The translations under genes and the position numbers were made by a program. This document shows positions 34,532 to 43,390 of a DNA stretch of 64,000 bases, piece after piece (position 1 is the first letter of the stretch; the number at the start of each line of letters is the position of its first letter). This DNA comes from Tundrisphaera sp051175315. GTDB lineage: Bacteria; Planctomycetota; Planctomycetia; Isosphaerales; Isosphaeraceae. Under the pieces are notes generated by a model. It did no database searches and was not told where the DNA came from. It saw only the letters and a program-made list of their open reading frames with translations. The stretch spans positions 4,774,001 to 4,838,000 of the forward strand of contig NZ_CP195100.1 of the NCBI RefSeq assembly GCF_051175315.1, given 5' to 3'.

Positions 34532-35835
34532 TCGACCAGGGCCGGCTTGGAGACGGTGCCGCCCAGGCTCACCGGCGTGTTGATGGTCAGGAGCATGCCG
34601 TTGGAGATGGTCAGGGACCGGACGATGAACTGGGAGCCGAGCTGGGCGCCGATCGCCCCGCCGGCGATCGTCATCGGGGAACTCGGGGCGTAGATCGTCC
34701 CGATCATCGCGGTGACCGCGCCGTTGGCGATGTTGTTCAACGCCGAGGCGTTGGCCCGATCCTGGAAGTAGAGGATGCCCGGGATGCCCCCGCCGGCCGT
34801 CGTCGTCGGCGCCGTCAGCGCGACGGTCGCCCCCCCCTGGAAGTTCAGGGATCCGCCGCCGGAGTCGGTATAGATCGTCACCCCGGTGCCGATCACCTTC
34901 ACGCCGTTGGCCACCGTGAAGCTGCCCCCCTTCATGTAGTACAGGCCGGGGTTCATGGTCACGATCAGGCCATTGCCCAGGGTCAGCCCGCCGTTGTAGA
35001 CGCCGGGATTGACCGTGGCGATCAGGCCCAGCAAGGGGTTGGGGGCACTCCGGCTGACGAGCCCGGCCGTGGTCGGCGCGGGCATCGACGCGTAGGGGTC
35101 GCTCGTCCCGGGGTGGCCGATCAGCGGGCCGATGTTGAGGAAGGTGGACAGGCTGGCCCAGCCCGGGATGTTGAAGTTGCCCGCGACCTTGGTCAGCGCC
35201 GTCCCCGTGTCGATGAACGCCCCGTTGGAGATGTTGATGGCGCCGCCCAGGGGGTTGGTTGCGACGTTGTAGAGCGAATCCGAGTTGACGATGATGTCCG
35301 AGTTGGTGACGAGCTTCGCCCCGCCGGTCAGCGTCAGGGCCCCGGCCAGGTGGATGTCGGTCACGATGAGCGACGGATTCGATGAGGATTTGACCTGGGC
35401 CACGGCCCGGGCCCGGACCGGGATCTTCCCCGTCCCGAACACCGAGCCGAAATAGCGGGGCTGATAGATCGTGATGATCGCCTCGGCGCAGCCCGCCTTG
35501 CCGGCGAATTTCGCCGATCCGGCCGAGGGGGGCACGTTGATCGTCACCGACGCGGTCGTCCCGTCATTGGGGAACCCGTTGGCGGCGGCGATCGCCAGGC
35601 CCGCCGCCGACGCCTTGCCCAGCGGGTCGAGCCCGGTGTCCAGCGTATAGCGCGAATAGAGCGAGCAGGCGGCGGCCCTCGCGCCGGCATCGGCGACGGC
35701 CTGGGCCTGCCGCTTTCGGCCCATCAGCAGCCCGCCGTCCAGGACGAGGGCCATCACGAAGATCATCGGCACCAGGCAGATGGTGAACAGGATCAGGACC
35801 GTGCCGTGCCGCATCCGGCGCACATGGTGAATCAT
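34528..35835 (-). CDS. TadG-like protein with beta-rich C-terminal domain (copy 1)
   Basis: This is a 435-residue putative pilus accessory protein. After a short basic leader, residues about 10-35 form a membrane helix (GTVLILFTICLVPMIFVMAL) typical of TadE/TadG minor pilins, followed by the TadG_N segment DGGLLMGRKRQAQAVADAGA. Residues about 150-435 are repetitive, rich in Gly, Asn, Thr and Val (NPGVYNGGLTLGNGLIVTMN, PGLYYMKGGSFTVANGVKVI), and look like a right-handed beta-helix instead of the von Willebrand A domain of classical TadG. The likely start is ATG 35835; 35817 is possible. It is the last gene of the minus arm and a paralogue of the next gene. Confidence 0.65.
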   Translation of the reverse strand: MIHHVRRMRHGTVLILFTICLVPMIFVMALVLDGGLLMGRKRQAQAVADAGARAAACSLYSRYTLDTGLDPLGKASAAGLAIAAANGFPNDGTTASVTINVPPSAGSAKFAGKAGCAEAIITIYQPRYFGSVFGTGKIPVRARAVAQVKSSSNPSLIVTDIHLAGALTLTGGAKLVTNSDIIVNSDSLYNVATNPLGGAINISNGAFIDTGTALTKVAGNFNIPGWASLSTFLNIGPLIGHPGTSDPYASMPAPTTAGLVSRSAPNPLLGLIATVNPGVYNGGLTLGNGLIVTMNPGLYYMKGGSFTVANGVKVIGTGVTIYTDSGGGSLNFQGGATVALTAPTTTAGGGIPGILYFQDRANASALNNIANGAVTAMIGTIYAPSSPMTIAGGAIGAQLGSQFIVRSLTISNGMLLTINTPVSLGGTVSKPALVE

Positions 35836-36052
35836 TCGCCGTTCCCATGAAGATTGCCCGGGCCGTCCGGGATCCGGGATGCCCCGCGACGGGGCCGTCG
35901 ACGTTCGGATACCGCCCGGCCGATACACCTGCCGCGCCGGCCCCCGCGGGGCCCCCTCGTCAACGTGGCGTCGTGGAGTCGCGACGAATCTTCATGGAAG
36001 CGGCCTCGGGACGGACGGATCCATGATTGGGACAAGGGAGAGAAATCGAGGC

Positions 36053-36058
36053 ATTATA
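36053..36058 (-). promoter_or_regulatory. Possible -10 box for the distal tadG-like gene
   Basis: The minus strand reads TATAAT in an AT-rich context unusual for this genome, 218 bases before the start of the gene at 34528-35835. The sequence 17 bases upstream (GAATCG) is a poor -35, so only the -10 is supported. Confidence 0.3.
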
Positions 36059-36270
36059 ACTAATCAATAGTGCGCCGATTCGGAAATGTCACGCAGCGGC
36101 AACATGTGAGAGATATGGCTCTCGGCGATGCGGCCGGGCATGCCCGGATTTTGGGAGGCAGGGGGCGGAGTGCGCGCGGGGATGCCGGCCCGCCGGCCGG
36201 CGATCGGATGGGGCCGCGTCGGCGTGGTGTGGCGTGGGGATGGGCCGGGGCATGCATCCCGGCGAACGAA

Positions 36271-36313
36271 CGAAGGCCGGCCGACCCCGCCGGGGGGATC
36301 GCGCCGGCCTTCG
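36271..36313 (-). terminator. Hairpin after the upstream tadG-like gene
   Basis: CGAAGGCCGGC (36271-36281) pairs perfectly with GCCGGCCTTCG (36303-36313), an 11-base stem with a 21-base loop. It starts 27 bases after the stop of the gene ending at 36340. It could also pause transcripts from the other strand. There is no T-run. Confidence 0.5.
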
Positions 36314-36339
36314 CCGTGGCCTCGTGGGGTGGGCGGGCG

Positions 36340-37644
36340 TTACTCGGCGATGATCGGCCGGGAGACGCCGCTGCCGGCGTTCGCGGGGGTGTTGATGTTG
36401 ATGTTGACGTTGTTGGAGAGGTTCAGCGACTTGACGATGTACTGCGAGCCGTAGGAGGCGCCGTAGGCCCCGCCGGCGATCGTCATGGCGGCGTTGGGCG
36501 CGTAGATCGTCCCGGTCATCTTCACGTTGGAGCCGTTCGCGATGTTGTTCAGCGGCGTGGAGTTGGCGCGGTCCTGGAACAGGACGATCCCGGGGATGCC
36601 CCCGGAGGCCGTGGTGGTCGGGGCCGACATGGTCACGGTGGTGCCGCCCTGGAGGTTGATCGAGGACCCGGCGGCGTCCAGGAAGATCGTCACGCCCGTG
36701 CCGGTCAGCGTCACGCCGTTGGCCACCGTGAAGCTGCCCCCCTTCATGTAATACAGGCCGGGGTTCATGGTGATGGTCATGCCGCCCCCCAGGGTGAGCC
36801 CGCCGTTGTAGATGCCCGGGTTGATGGTGGCGCTGCCGTAGGGCGGGTTGGGCGCGGATCGTGCGATGAGGCCGGCGGTGGTGGGGGTGGCGACGGAGGC
36901 GTAGGGATCGCTCATGGCCGCCTGGTTCCTCTCCGGTTCCTTGCTGAAGAAGGTGCCCCACGTGGCCCAGTTCGGGATGTTGTAGTTGCCGACGATCTTC
37001 AGGCCGCCTCCGGGCGACATGTATGCCCCGTTGGAGGCGTTGACCGCCCCGCCGTTGGGGCTGAACGTGGGGTGGTACACCGAGCCGGAGTTGACCTGGA
37101 CCCCCGCGGTGGTGGTCAGCCTCGCCCCGCCGGTCAGCGTCAGGGCGCCGGGCATGGTGGGGTCGGTCAGCAGGATCGACGCGGTCGGCGTCGCCTTCAC
37201 CTGGGCGACCGCGCGGGCCTTGATGGCGACCTTGCTCGCGCCGAAGATCCGGCTGAAATAGCGGGGCTGGTAGGAGGTGATGATCGCCTCGGCGCAGCCC
37301 GACTTGCCGGCGAAGCTCGCCGAGGCCGAGGACGGCGGCACGTTGATCGTCACCACCGAATCCGTCCCGTCGTTGGCGAAGCCGTTGGCCGCGGCCAGCG
37401 CCAGGCCGGCGGCGAGGGCATTGCCCTGCGGGTCCAGCCCCGAATCCGAGGAATATCGCGAATACAGGGAGCAGGCGGCGGCCCGGGCGGCGGCATCGGC
37501 CCCCGCCTGGGACTGCCGCTTCTTCGCCAGCAAGAGGCCGCCGTCCAGGGCCAGCCCCATCACGCAGATCATCGGCACCAGGCAGATCGTGACGAGGACC
37601 AGGGCCGACCCTCGGCGCGGGCGGGCCTCCGTTCTCGGGCGCAT
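36340..37644 (-). CDS. TadG-like protein with beta-rich C-terminal domain (copy 2)
   Basis: This 434-residue paralogue of the gene at 34528-35835 has the same plan: basic N-terminus, hydrophobic helix SALVLVTICLVPMICVMGL, DGGLLLAKKRQSQAGADAAA, then SVTI-like strands and a repetitive Gly/Asn/Thr-rich C-terminal half (NPGIYNGGLTLGGGMTITMN). It starts with ATG 37644 after GAGGAG. The two copies are clearly homologous along their whole length but diverged, with a 504-base gap holding a hairpin and -10 box, so they may be expressed separately. It is 16 bases downstream of the TadE-like gene. Confidence 0.7.
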   Translation of the reverse strand: MRPRTEARPRRGSALVLVTICLVPMICVMGLALDGGLLLAKKRQSQAGADAAARAAACSLYSRYSSDSGLDPQGNALAAGLALAAANGFANDGTDSVVTINVPPSSASASFAGKSGCAEAIITSYQPRYFSRIFGASKVAIKARAVAQVKATPTASILLTDPTMPGALTLTGGARLTTTAGVQVNSGSVYHPTFSPNGGAVNASNGAYMSPGGGLKIVGNYNIPNWATWGTFFSKEPERNQAAMSDPYASVATPTTAGLIARSAPNPPYGSATINPGIYNGGLTLGGGMTITMNPGLYYMKGGSFTVANGVTLTGTGVTIFLDAAGSSINLQGGTTVTMSAPTTTASGGIPGIVLFQDRANSTPLNNIANGSNVKMTGTIYAPNAAMTIAGGAYGASYGSQYIVKSLNLSNNVNININTPANAGSGVSRPIIAE

Positions 37645-37660
37645 CGCGGGCTCCTCATCT

Positions 37661-38089
37661 TCAGGGGGCTATCGGCTGCCGGGATGTGCTGGTGAATGTC
37701 ACCGGGGACAGGGCGGTCGGGAAGGCCTCGGGCGTCCATCGGTAGGTGAGCGTGACGCTGATGTACTCGACCGAGTTGATCGTCGGCCGGGCGACCGTCG
37801 CCGTCAGCCGGTTCCGGGGGATCATGATCGGCGTGATGCCGCCGGCCAGGACCTGGGCGGGGGTCGGGGTGCCGGACTGGACCGAGGCCCAGCGGGCCGC
37901 CTGCCGGGCCTGGAAGGCGACCTCCTGGTAGCGGAACACCCCGAGACCCGCGACCATCATGCCCAGGACCAGCAGGATCGTGACCGAGTAGACGGCCCCC
38001 GCCTCGGCCATGATGATCCCCCGCCGTCGCCTCGCCCTGCCCAGTTGCCGCATCGGGGTATGCCTCGCCGGACGCCGGTCCGATCTCAT
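37661..38089 (-). CDS. TadE-like minor pseudopilin (second)
   Basis: The product has 142 residues. A basic leader RARRRRGIIMAEAGAVYSVT is followed by a single hydrophobic helix (ILLVLGMMVAGLGVF) and FRYQEVAFQARQAARWASVQ, the TadE pattern (Gly-Ala-Xaa-Glu then hydrophobic stretch, then an aromatic/Arg-rich helix). It starts with ATG 38089, whose ATGA overlaps the stop of the upstream TadE gene. It would be processed by CpaA and inserted as a minor pilin. The C-terminal domain (PTINSVEYISVTLTYRW) is beta-rich and family-typical. Confidence 0.8.
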   Translation of the reverse strand: MRSDRRPARHTPMRQLGRARRRRGIIMAEAGAVYSVTILLVLGMMVAGLGVFRYQEVAFQARQAARWASVQSGTPTPAQVLAGGITPIMIPRNRLTATVARPTINSVEYISVTLTYRWTPEAFPTALSPVTFTSTSRQPIAP

Positions 38090-38514
38090 GGGGGGGTGAC
38101 CATCATGACGACCTTGCGGGACAGGTTCGTCTCGCGCGGGACGCCCGGGTAGTTGAACAGCGTCGTGAACCGGTAGTTCACCGTGACCTGCACCGTCGTG
38201 TAGCCGGCGCCGCTGGTCGTCGGCCCGGAGGTGGCGACCGTCGGGGCCGGGTTGGTCAGGTTGACCGCATCGGCGAGCGCCGCCTGCTGGATGCTGGAGG
38301 CGGGGGCGGTCGGATGATTGGCGAAATAGAGCGCGCCGTCTCGCGCGCAGTCGGTGATCGTGGACAGCGCGTAGAAGAGGCGCGAATAGTCGATCGTGAT
38401 CACCATGATCAGGCAGAGGACCGGCAGCATCAGGGCCAGCTCCGTCATGGCCGCGCCCCGCCGCCTCGATCGTCCCCGCCCGCTGGACATGGCGTCCGCC
38501 CCGATCCCCTGCAT
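38086..38514 (-). CDS. tadE: TadE-like minor pseudopilin (first)
   Basis: This 142-residue TadE family protein has a basic leader (RGRSRRRGAAMTELALMLPV) ending in the Glu-containing cleavage motif, then the helix VLCLIMVITIDYSRLFYALS and the TadE continuation TITDCARDGALYFA. The C-terminal half is a beta-rich domain (TTVQVTVNYRFTTLFNYPGV). ATG 38514 has GGAGG eight bases upstream. Its last codon overlaps the next TadE gene. TadE pseudopilins are needed for Flp secretion and surface stability. Confidence 0.85.
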   Translation of the reverse strand: MQGIGADAMSSGRGRSRRRGAAMTELALMLPVLCLIMVITIDYSRLFYALSTITDCARDGALYFANHPTAPASSIQQAALADAVNLTNPAPTVATSGPTTSGAGYTTVQVTVNYRFTTLFNYPGVPRETNLSRKVVMMVTPP

Positions 38515-38566
38515 GGCATGAGCCTCCCTTCGGGAAGCCTAGCTCACGGTTCCCGGATCGGGTGGA

Positions 38567-39355
38567 TCAGGGCAGGGGGGGGAGGTCCGCCGAGGCCCGG
38601 CGGATGGCGTCGTCGACGCGGGGCCGGGCGGCGACCGCCCCGGCGCGGGGGGCGGTCCGGGCGGCGACGACCGCGTGATGGCCGTCCCGGGCGGCGATCG
38701 AGGTGGGCTTCTCGGCCATCGCTCCGGCGTAGGCCCGCTCGGCCTCGGAGAGCTGGCCCTCGGAGGCGAGGATCAGGCCGAGGTTGGCCCGGGCGTCGGA
38801 CGGGTCGAGCCCGGCGCGGGCGAACTCGGCCAGGGCGGCCTCGTCGTCGCCCCGATGCGCCAGGACCATCCCCAGGTTGTTGTGGGCCCGCGCGTGGTTC
38901 CTGTCCAGGTCGATCGCCTCGCGCAGCCCCTTCTCGGCCTCGGCCCAGCGGCGCTGGATGGCGAAGTGGTAGCCCAGGTCGCAGCGCCATTCCGGGTTCT
39001 TGGGCTCCAGCCGCGCCGCCTCGGCGAAATGCTTGGCCCCGCCCGGGAAGTCCCCCTTGAGATCGAGCAGGACCGCCAGGCGGGCATGGGCATCGGCCCG
39101 CCTGGGGTCGTTCTCCAGGGCCCGGCGATAGGCGTCCTCGGCCCCGGCCGCCTGGCCCTGCTCCTCCAGGGAGCGGCCCAGCGCGACCTGGACGTCGGCG
39201 GCCTGGCGATGGGAGACCTTGGCCTTGTCGCTCGGCGTGCCCAGGAGCTGGGCCGAGGCGTGCTCCGCCGGCTTCTTGGCGGCCTGATGGCACCCGGCCG
39301 AAACCAGGGCCAGCGGCGCGAGGAGGGACAGGGCGCGGAGGGCAGATTCACGCAT
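38567..39355 (-). CDS. tadD: TPR lipoprotein (TadD-like)
   Basis: The product is a 262-residue lipoprotein. The signal peptide ends in lipobox SAGC with lipidated Cys near 22. Residues about 55-235 hold about five tetratricopeptide repeats (ALGRSLEEQGQAAGAEDAYR, ARLAVLLDLKGDFPGGAKHF, NNLGMVLAHRGDDEAALAEF, LGLILASEGQLSEAERAY). TadD is the TPR lipoprotein that helps the secretin reach the outer membrane, and this position between secretin and tadE fits. The symbol is tentative because sequence similarity to TadD was not tested. Confidence 0.75.
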   Translation of the reverse strand: MRESALRALSLLAPLALVSAGCHQAAKKPAEHASAQLLGTPSDKAKVSHRQAADVQVALGRSLEEQGQAAGAEDAYRRALENDPRRADAHARLAVLLDLKGDFPGGAKHFAEAARLEPKNPEWRCDLGYHFAIQRRWAEAEKGLREAIDLDRNHARAHNNLGMVLAHRGDDEAALAEFARAGLDPSDARANLGLILASEGQLSEAERAYAGAMAEKPTSIAARDGHHAVVAARTAPRAGAVAARPRVDDAIRRASADLPPLP

Positions 39356-39373
39356 GGGTCGTCCCCTGGTGGC

Positions 39374-40150
39374 TCATTGCGAGTTGGTCACGCCGCTCGG
39401 GCTGTTCACGCCGTTGCTGTTGATCGGGATCGGCGGTCCATATTGCTCGGTCCGGTTCAAGGCGTTGTCGTTGATGATGTGGGCCTCGATCCCCGCCAGG
39501 CCGTGCGCGATCGGCTGGCCCACGAGCACCCGATCCGAAGGGACGGGCATGGGCCCGGAGGCCAGCGCGGCCAGCACGGTCAGGCGCCTCCGCTCCGCCA
39601 GGCCGGGGTGGTCCGGGTCGCGTTCGATCAGGAGCGGGTAGGGGCTGCTGGCGAGCTGGACCGAGGCCCGGGCCAGCTGGTCGATGCCCCGGTCGTTCAG
39701 CTCGCTGGACCCGTCGACGAAGTCGTAGCGGAGCAGGATCAGCCGGGCCGCCGCGCCGTTGGCGACCATCGCCCTGCCGTGATCGTAGAGGGACGCCCCG
39801 AGCGGGCGGGGGCAGTATTCCTCGGGATAGCCCCAGAACTTCCCCTGCGTCCTCCGCCAGCGCCACGACCGGGCCTTGGCGTCGACGTGCTTGGGCGGGT
39901 GCCTGTAGAGGGCGGGCGGGTCGATCGGCGGCGGGGCCCAGGTCGGGGCCGGGCCGCCCGGCGGGACCTGGACGGGCGGGGAGGTGGTGATCATCCGGGG
40001 CGCGGCCTCGACGGCCAGCACCGGGCCGGCGCCCGGGGGCAGGGGGGGCAGCGGGTCGGGCAGCCCCTGGCCGGCCGCCAGGCCCGGGGGCAGCAGCAGG
40101 CCCAGCGCCAGGCCGACGCCGCGCCGGCCTCGAATCGAGATCAGGTCCAT
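39374..40150 (-). CDS. OmpA-like secreted protein of the Tad locus (RcpB-like)
   Basis: The product has 258 residues: a signal peptide (MDLISIRGRRGVGLALGLLL), then a proline-rich region, a Trp/Arg-rich stretch (RSWRWRRTQGKFWGYPEEYC) and an OmpA/CpaD-like domain (about 130-215) with LRYDFVDGSSELNDRGIDQL and IERDPDHPGLAERRRLTVLA. In Tad loci an OmpA-like RcpB/CpaD partner often follows the secretin gene, as here. It lies 18 bases after the secretin stop. Exact family assignment is uncertain; it could also be a planctomycete-specific periplasmic protein. Confidence 0.6.
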   Translation of the reverse strand: MDLISIRGRRGVGLALGLLLPPGLAAGQGLPDPLPPLPPGAGPVLAVEAAPRMITTSPPVQVPPGGPAPTWAPPPIDPPALYRHPPKHVDAKARSWRWRRTQGKFWGYPEEYCPRPLGASLYDHGRAMVANGAAARLILLRYDFVDGSSELNDRGIDQLARASVQLASSPYPLLIERDPDHPGLAERRRLTVLAALASGPMPVPSDRVLVGQPIAHGLAGIEAHIINDNALNRTEQYGPPIPINSNGVNSPSGVTNSQ

Positions 40151-40168
40151 CTCCGCCTCCGACGGGGT

Positions 40169-42040
40169 TTATTTGGAGAAGCCCGAGGGCCCCAGGAGAT
40201 ATTTCCGCTCGACCAGCGAGTGGCGGATCAAGTGCAGGGGGTCGTCATAGCTGGTGGTCGAGCGCCCATCGATCCCGGTCCGCCCCTCGATCCGGTTCAG
40301 GAAGTAGAATTCGAGGTCGTTGGGCTGCGTCACCTCGTCGCCCGGGGTGGGCGGCACCTGGCCCGGGGCCATCGGCTCGATCAGGTAGGGGGTGACCAGC
40401 ACGATCAGCTCCTTCTCCAGCCGGTTGCTCGTCGTGTTGCTGAAGAATCCGCCGATGTACGGCAGGTCGCCCAGCCCGGGGAGCTTCTGGGTCGCGCCGT
40501 CCAGGGACAGCTGCATCAGCCCGGCGATGGCCAGCGTCTCCCCCTGCTTCAGCTCGACGGTCGTGTGCGAGCTGCGCTTGGTCAGGCCGGGGACCGGCGA
40601 GCCGCCCGGGACCAGGGTCGTCGCGACGGAGAAGTCGACGGCGCTGACCTCGGGGTCCACGGTCAGGCGGATCGTGTTGCCGTCCAGGACGATGGGCAGG
40701 AACGAGAGCCGGACGCCGAATTCCTTGAACTGGGTGCTGGATGCCCCCCCGCCCCCGGGCGCCCCGGCCCCGATCCCCGAGAACGACGGGACCGGGAACT
40801 CGCCGCCGGCCAGGAAGTTGGCCTGATGGCCGTTCAACGCCACCAGGTTCGGCTCGGCCAGGATCTTGAGGAGGCTGTTCCTCCGCAGCGCGGTCAGCAC
40901 GGCGTTGAACTGGCCCCGGGAGAAGGTGCCGTAGACCGTCCCCTCCGTGCCGATGTTCAGCGATCGGATGTCCCCGTTGAACGTCGAGGCCCCGACGCGA
41001 CCTGCCGCGAACCCGGTCCCGGTGGCGGGGTTGATGATCTGCGTGCCGAACAGCGTGCCGAACTCGGGGATAGCCGCCAGCAGGTCGGCCCCGATCTCGC
41101 GGAACCCGGATCGGTTCAGCTCGGCGACCCGCACCTTCAGCAGCACCTGCTGGGACGACGGCACGCGGATGAGGTTGATGACCTGGATCGTGTTGTTCAC
41201 GTACTTGCCCAGGGTGATCTCCCCCGCCCGGGTCTGGGACGTCGCGTCGCCCCCGGTCGGCAGGCTGCCCCCCAGGCCCGGGGCGCCCTGGAAGGTCCCC
41301 CCGCCGATGCCCGGGAACGGCGACCCGGGCAGCCCGGGGTCGGCCGGCGCGGCCGGTATGGCGTTGTTGCCGGCCTGGAAGTTGTTGACCTGGCCCTGGA
41401 CGCGGATCGTCTGCACGGACAGGGCGTAAGTCTCGATCGTGTTGATGATCCGGCCCACCTGCGCGGCGTCCCGCGCCTCCCCCTCCACCACGATCTTCTC
41501 GCGGAGCTGGGCGAGCTTCAGCGACGCGTCCGGGAACAGGGCCCGCAACTGCTCGCGGAGGACGTCGAGGTCGGCCACCACGCGGACCTCGAACTCGAAC
41601 GTCTTGCCCTCGCGGTTGGTCACCATCAGGTCGGTCGTCCCGAGCTTCTTGCCGACCACCCGGATCTGCCTCGGGGTGATCTGGAAGAAGTCGGCGACGT
41701 TGGGGTCGCCCACCGCCAGGAATTGCGGGGGCTGGTCGGCGGGCCCCGCCGCGTCGGCGGCCACCGGCTGGTCGAGCGTCAGGAACCGGCCCTGCCCGAG
41801 CTTGACCTCGAACACGCCGGTCGTCCCGACCAGCTTCTCGACGAATTGCGCGGCCGGCGGGGCGGCCGGGTCGGGCTCCAGCAGCGGACGGGCCGGCCCG
41901 GCGGGGATCCCCCCGATCGGCCCGGTACCCCCGTCCTGCCCCCAGGCCGGTGCGGCGACCAGGACGACCAGCGCCAACCACGCCCCAAATGTCGTGGCGG
42001 CGTCGCTCCGCCCGCGATTCGGATCGTGTCGTCGCCCCAT
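40169..42040 (-). CDS. cpaC: Tad secretin RcpA/CpaC
   Basis: The product is a 623-residue outer-membrane secretin. The signal peptide ends near AAPAWGQ. The N-terminal domain (about 60-260) includes a pilus N0/BON-like part (LDVLREQLRALFPDASLKLA, GEARDAAQVGRIINTIETYA). The secretin core (about 300-570) has VRVAELNRSGFREIGADLLA, LLKILAEPNLVALNG and TVELKQGETLAIAGLMQL, and ends with the multimer-forming LEKELIVLVTPYLIEPM. A glycine-rich central loop (GIGAGAPGGGGAS) is unusual. It is the first gene of the minus arm, followed by the OmpA-like, TPR and TadE genes. Confidence 0.92.
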   Translation of the reverse strand: MGRRHDPNRGRSDAATTFGAWLALVVLVAAPAWGQDGGTGPIGGIPAGPARPLLEPDPAAPPAAQFVEKLVGTTGVFEVKLGQGRFLTLDQPVAADAAGPADQPPQFLAVGDPNVADFFQITPRQIRVVGKKLGTTDLMVTNREGKTFEFEVRVVADLDVLREQLRALFPDASLKLAQLREKIVVEGEARDAAQVGRIINTIETYALSVQTIRVQGQVNNFQAGNNAIPAAPADPGLPGSPFPGIGGGTFQGAPGLGGSLPTGGDATSQTRAGEITLGKYVNNTIQVINLIRVPSSQQVLLKVRVAELNRSGFREIGADLLAAIPEFGTLFGTQIINPATGTGFAAGRVGASTFNGDIRSLNIGTEGTVYGTFSRGQFNAVLTALRRNSLLKILAEPNLVALNGHQANFLAGGEFPVPSFSGIGAGAPGGGGASSTQFKEFGVRLSFLPIVLDGNTIRLTVDPEVSAVDFSVATTLVPGGSPVPGLTKRSSHTTVELKQGETLAIAGLMQLSLDGATQKLPGLGDLPYIGGFFSNTTSNRLEKELIVLVTPYLIEPMAPGQVPPTPGDEVTQPNDLEFYFLNRIEGRTGIDGRSTTSYDDPLHLIRHSLVERKYLLGPSGFSK

Positions 42041-42294
42041 GGTCTAGCCCCACCTGCCCGGAAAATCGGAGAAATCGTCGCAATCCGACCTTGCCTCTAT
42101 CGGCCGGCCCGGCCCGATTCTTCACCCGGCCCTCCGATTGCCCCGGCGCCGGGCCCGGACTGGTCCCTTGACAGGATCGGGGCGCCCCCCGAAGATTTCG
42201 GACTATCCGATCTCAACTCGGCCCGGGGAGTCGATCCGGCATCTCGCCGGCCCGCATCGCCATCCCCCCGCGACGCTGTCCCGGGAGCCGGCCC

Positions 42295-43362
42295 ATGGCC
42301 ATGACCGCATCACATCGCACCGCCACGTTCGTCCCCGTCCCGTGCCGATGCGGGAGGCTCCTGAGGGCGAAGTCCGAGCTGATCGGGTCCGAGATCCAGT
42401 GCTGGGACTGCCATCAGATGGTGGTCGTCCCCTGCCCGCGCCAGCCCGGGCAGTCCGGCCGCGCCTTCTCCGAGGGGCTGAGGTCCGCCTTCCGGCCGGA
42501 TTCCCTGGCGCGCATCCTGCTGGCCTCGGCGGCGATCGCCCTGGCGATGACGATCCCCCGGATCGGGCTCCTCGCGGGCGGCGTGGCCCTGGCCGTCGCC
42601 GGCGTGGCCCTGGTGGGGCGCACCCTGGAACGGTCCAGCCGGGGCGAGGTGCCCCCGGAGCCGGTCGGCGGCCGGGCGGCGGCCGTCGCCCTCGCGGCCC
42701 AGGCGGCGACCGCCGCCGCGATGGCGGCCGGCACGGTCGTTTCGCTGTGGGGGATGGGCGTCCTGCTCCATCGCGGCCAACGCTGGGATTGGGCCAACTA
42801 CGCCGTGTTCGCGGCCACCTGGACCATCGGGCCGATCGCCTCGCTGATGGCCTTCGGCCGCGCCCGGCGGGGCTGGCTCGGCGTCCGCAACGGCCTGATG
42901 GTCGCCATCCGCCACCCCATGATGACCTTCCTCTCGCTGGCGATCGTCCCGATGGCCCTGGTCGCCTCGGAATTCCTGGTGGCGATCGGGACGATGCTGG
43001 GTGGGGCCTTCGCCTTCTTCACGCTCGACCTGCTGCCCTGCCTGGCCGGGTCGCAGATCATCAACGGGCTCCCGCATTACAACGGCGTCGATTTCCGCAG
43101 CCTGACGATCGACTCCTACCTCCGCCTCTACTGGGAGAGCCTGGGTCGGGGCTATACGTTCTCCGGGGCGCTGCCGGCGTCGCTGTCGCTGCCGACGACC
43201 AATGGCCTGAGCAGCCAGGGCCTCTACGTGCAGTCGTCCACCTACCTGGCGATCCGGGCCCTGCTGACCTTCCTGGTCGTCTCCGTCATGATGACGGCGG
43301 CCACCCTGCAGGCCGCCTGGCTGGGCGCCCTGGACGCGGTCGACTATCGCCGCGTCGTCTGA
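42295..43362 (+). CDS. Zinc-ribbon multi-pass membrane protein
   Basis: The product has 355 residues. The first 50 contain a CxC...CxxC pair (CRCGRLLRAKSELIGSEIQC, then CWDC), a zinc ribbon of the kind placed at the N-terminus of many planctomycete membrane proteins. About six hydrophobic segments follow (AAVALAAQAATAAAMAAGTV, FLSLAIVPMALVASEFLV, LLTFLVVSVMMTAATLQ). A lumenal-looking segment HYNGVDFRSLTIDSYLRLYW lies between helices. No enzymatic motif is visible. It starts 254 bases from the divergent secretin gene; that gap holds a TTGACA at 42168 but no good -10. Confidence 0.6.
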   Translation: MAMTASHRTATFVPVPCRCGRLLRAKSELIGSEIQCWDCHQMVVVPCPRQPGQSGRAFSEGLRSAFRPDSLARILLASAAIALAMTIPRIGLLAGGVALAVAGVALVGRTLERSSRGEVPPEPVGGRAAAVALAAQAATAAAMAAGTVVSLWGMGVLLHRGQRWDWANYAVFAATWTIGPIASLMAFGRARRGWLGVRNGLMVAIRHPMMTFLSLAIVPMALVASEFLVAIGTMLGGAFAFFTLDLLPCLAGSQIINGLPHYNGVDFRSLTIDSYLRLYWESLGRGYTFSGALPASLSLPTTNGLSSQGLYVQSSTYLAIRALLTFLVVSVMMTAATLQAAWLGALDAVDYRRVV

Positions 43363-43390
43363 GCGTCGAATCCCCCGAAGGGACCTCCGA

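Larger units (their letters stand above)
35836..36339. other. Intergenic region between the two tadG-like genes
   Basis: These 504 bases hold no gene I can support. On the minus strand they contain a perfect TATAAT (36053-36058) in an AT-rich patch and, nearer the upstream gene, a strong GC hairpin. A separate transcript for the downstream tadG-like gene is likely. Confidence 0.5.
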
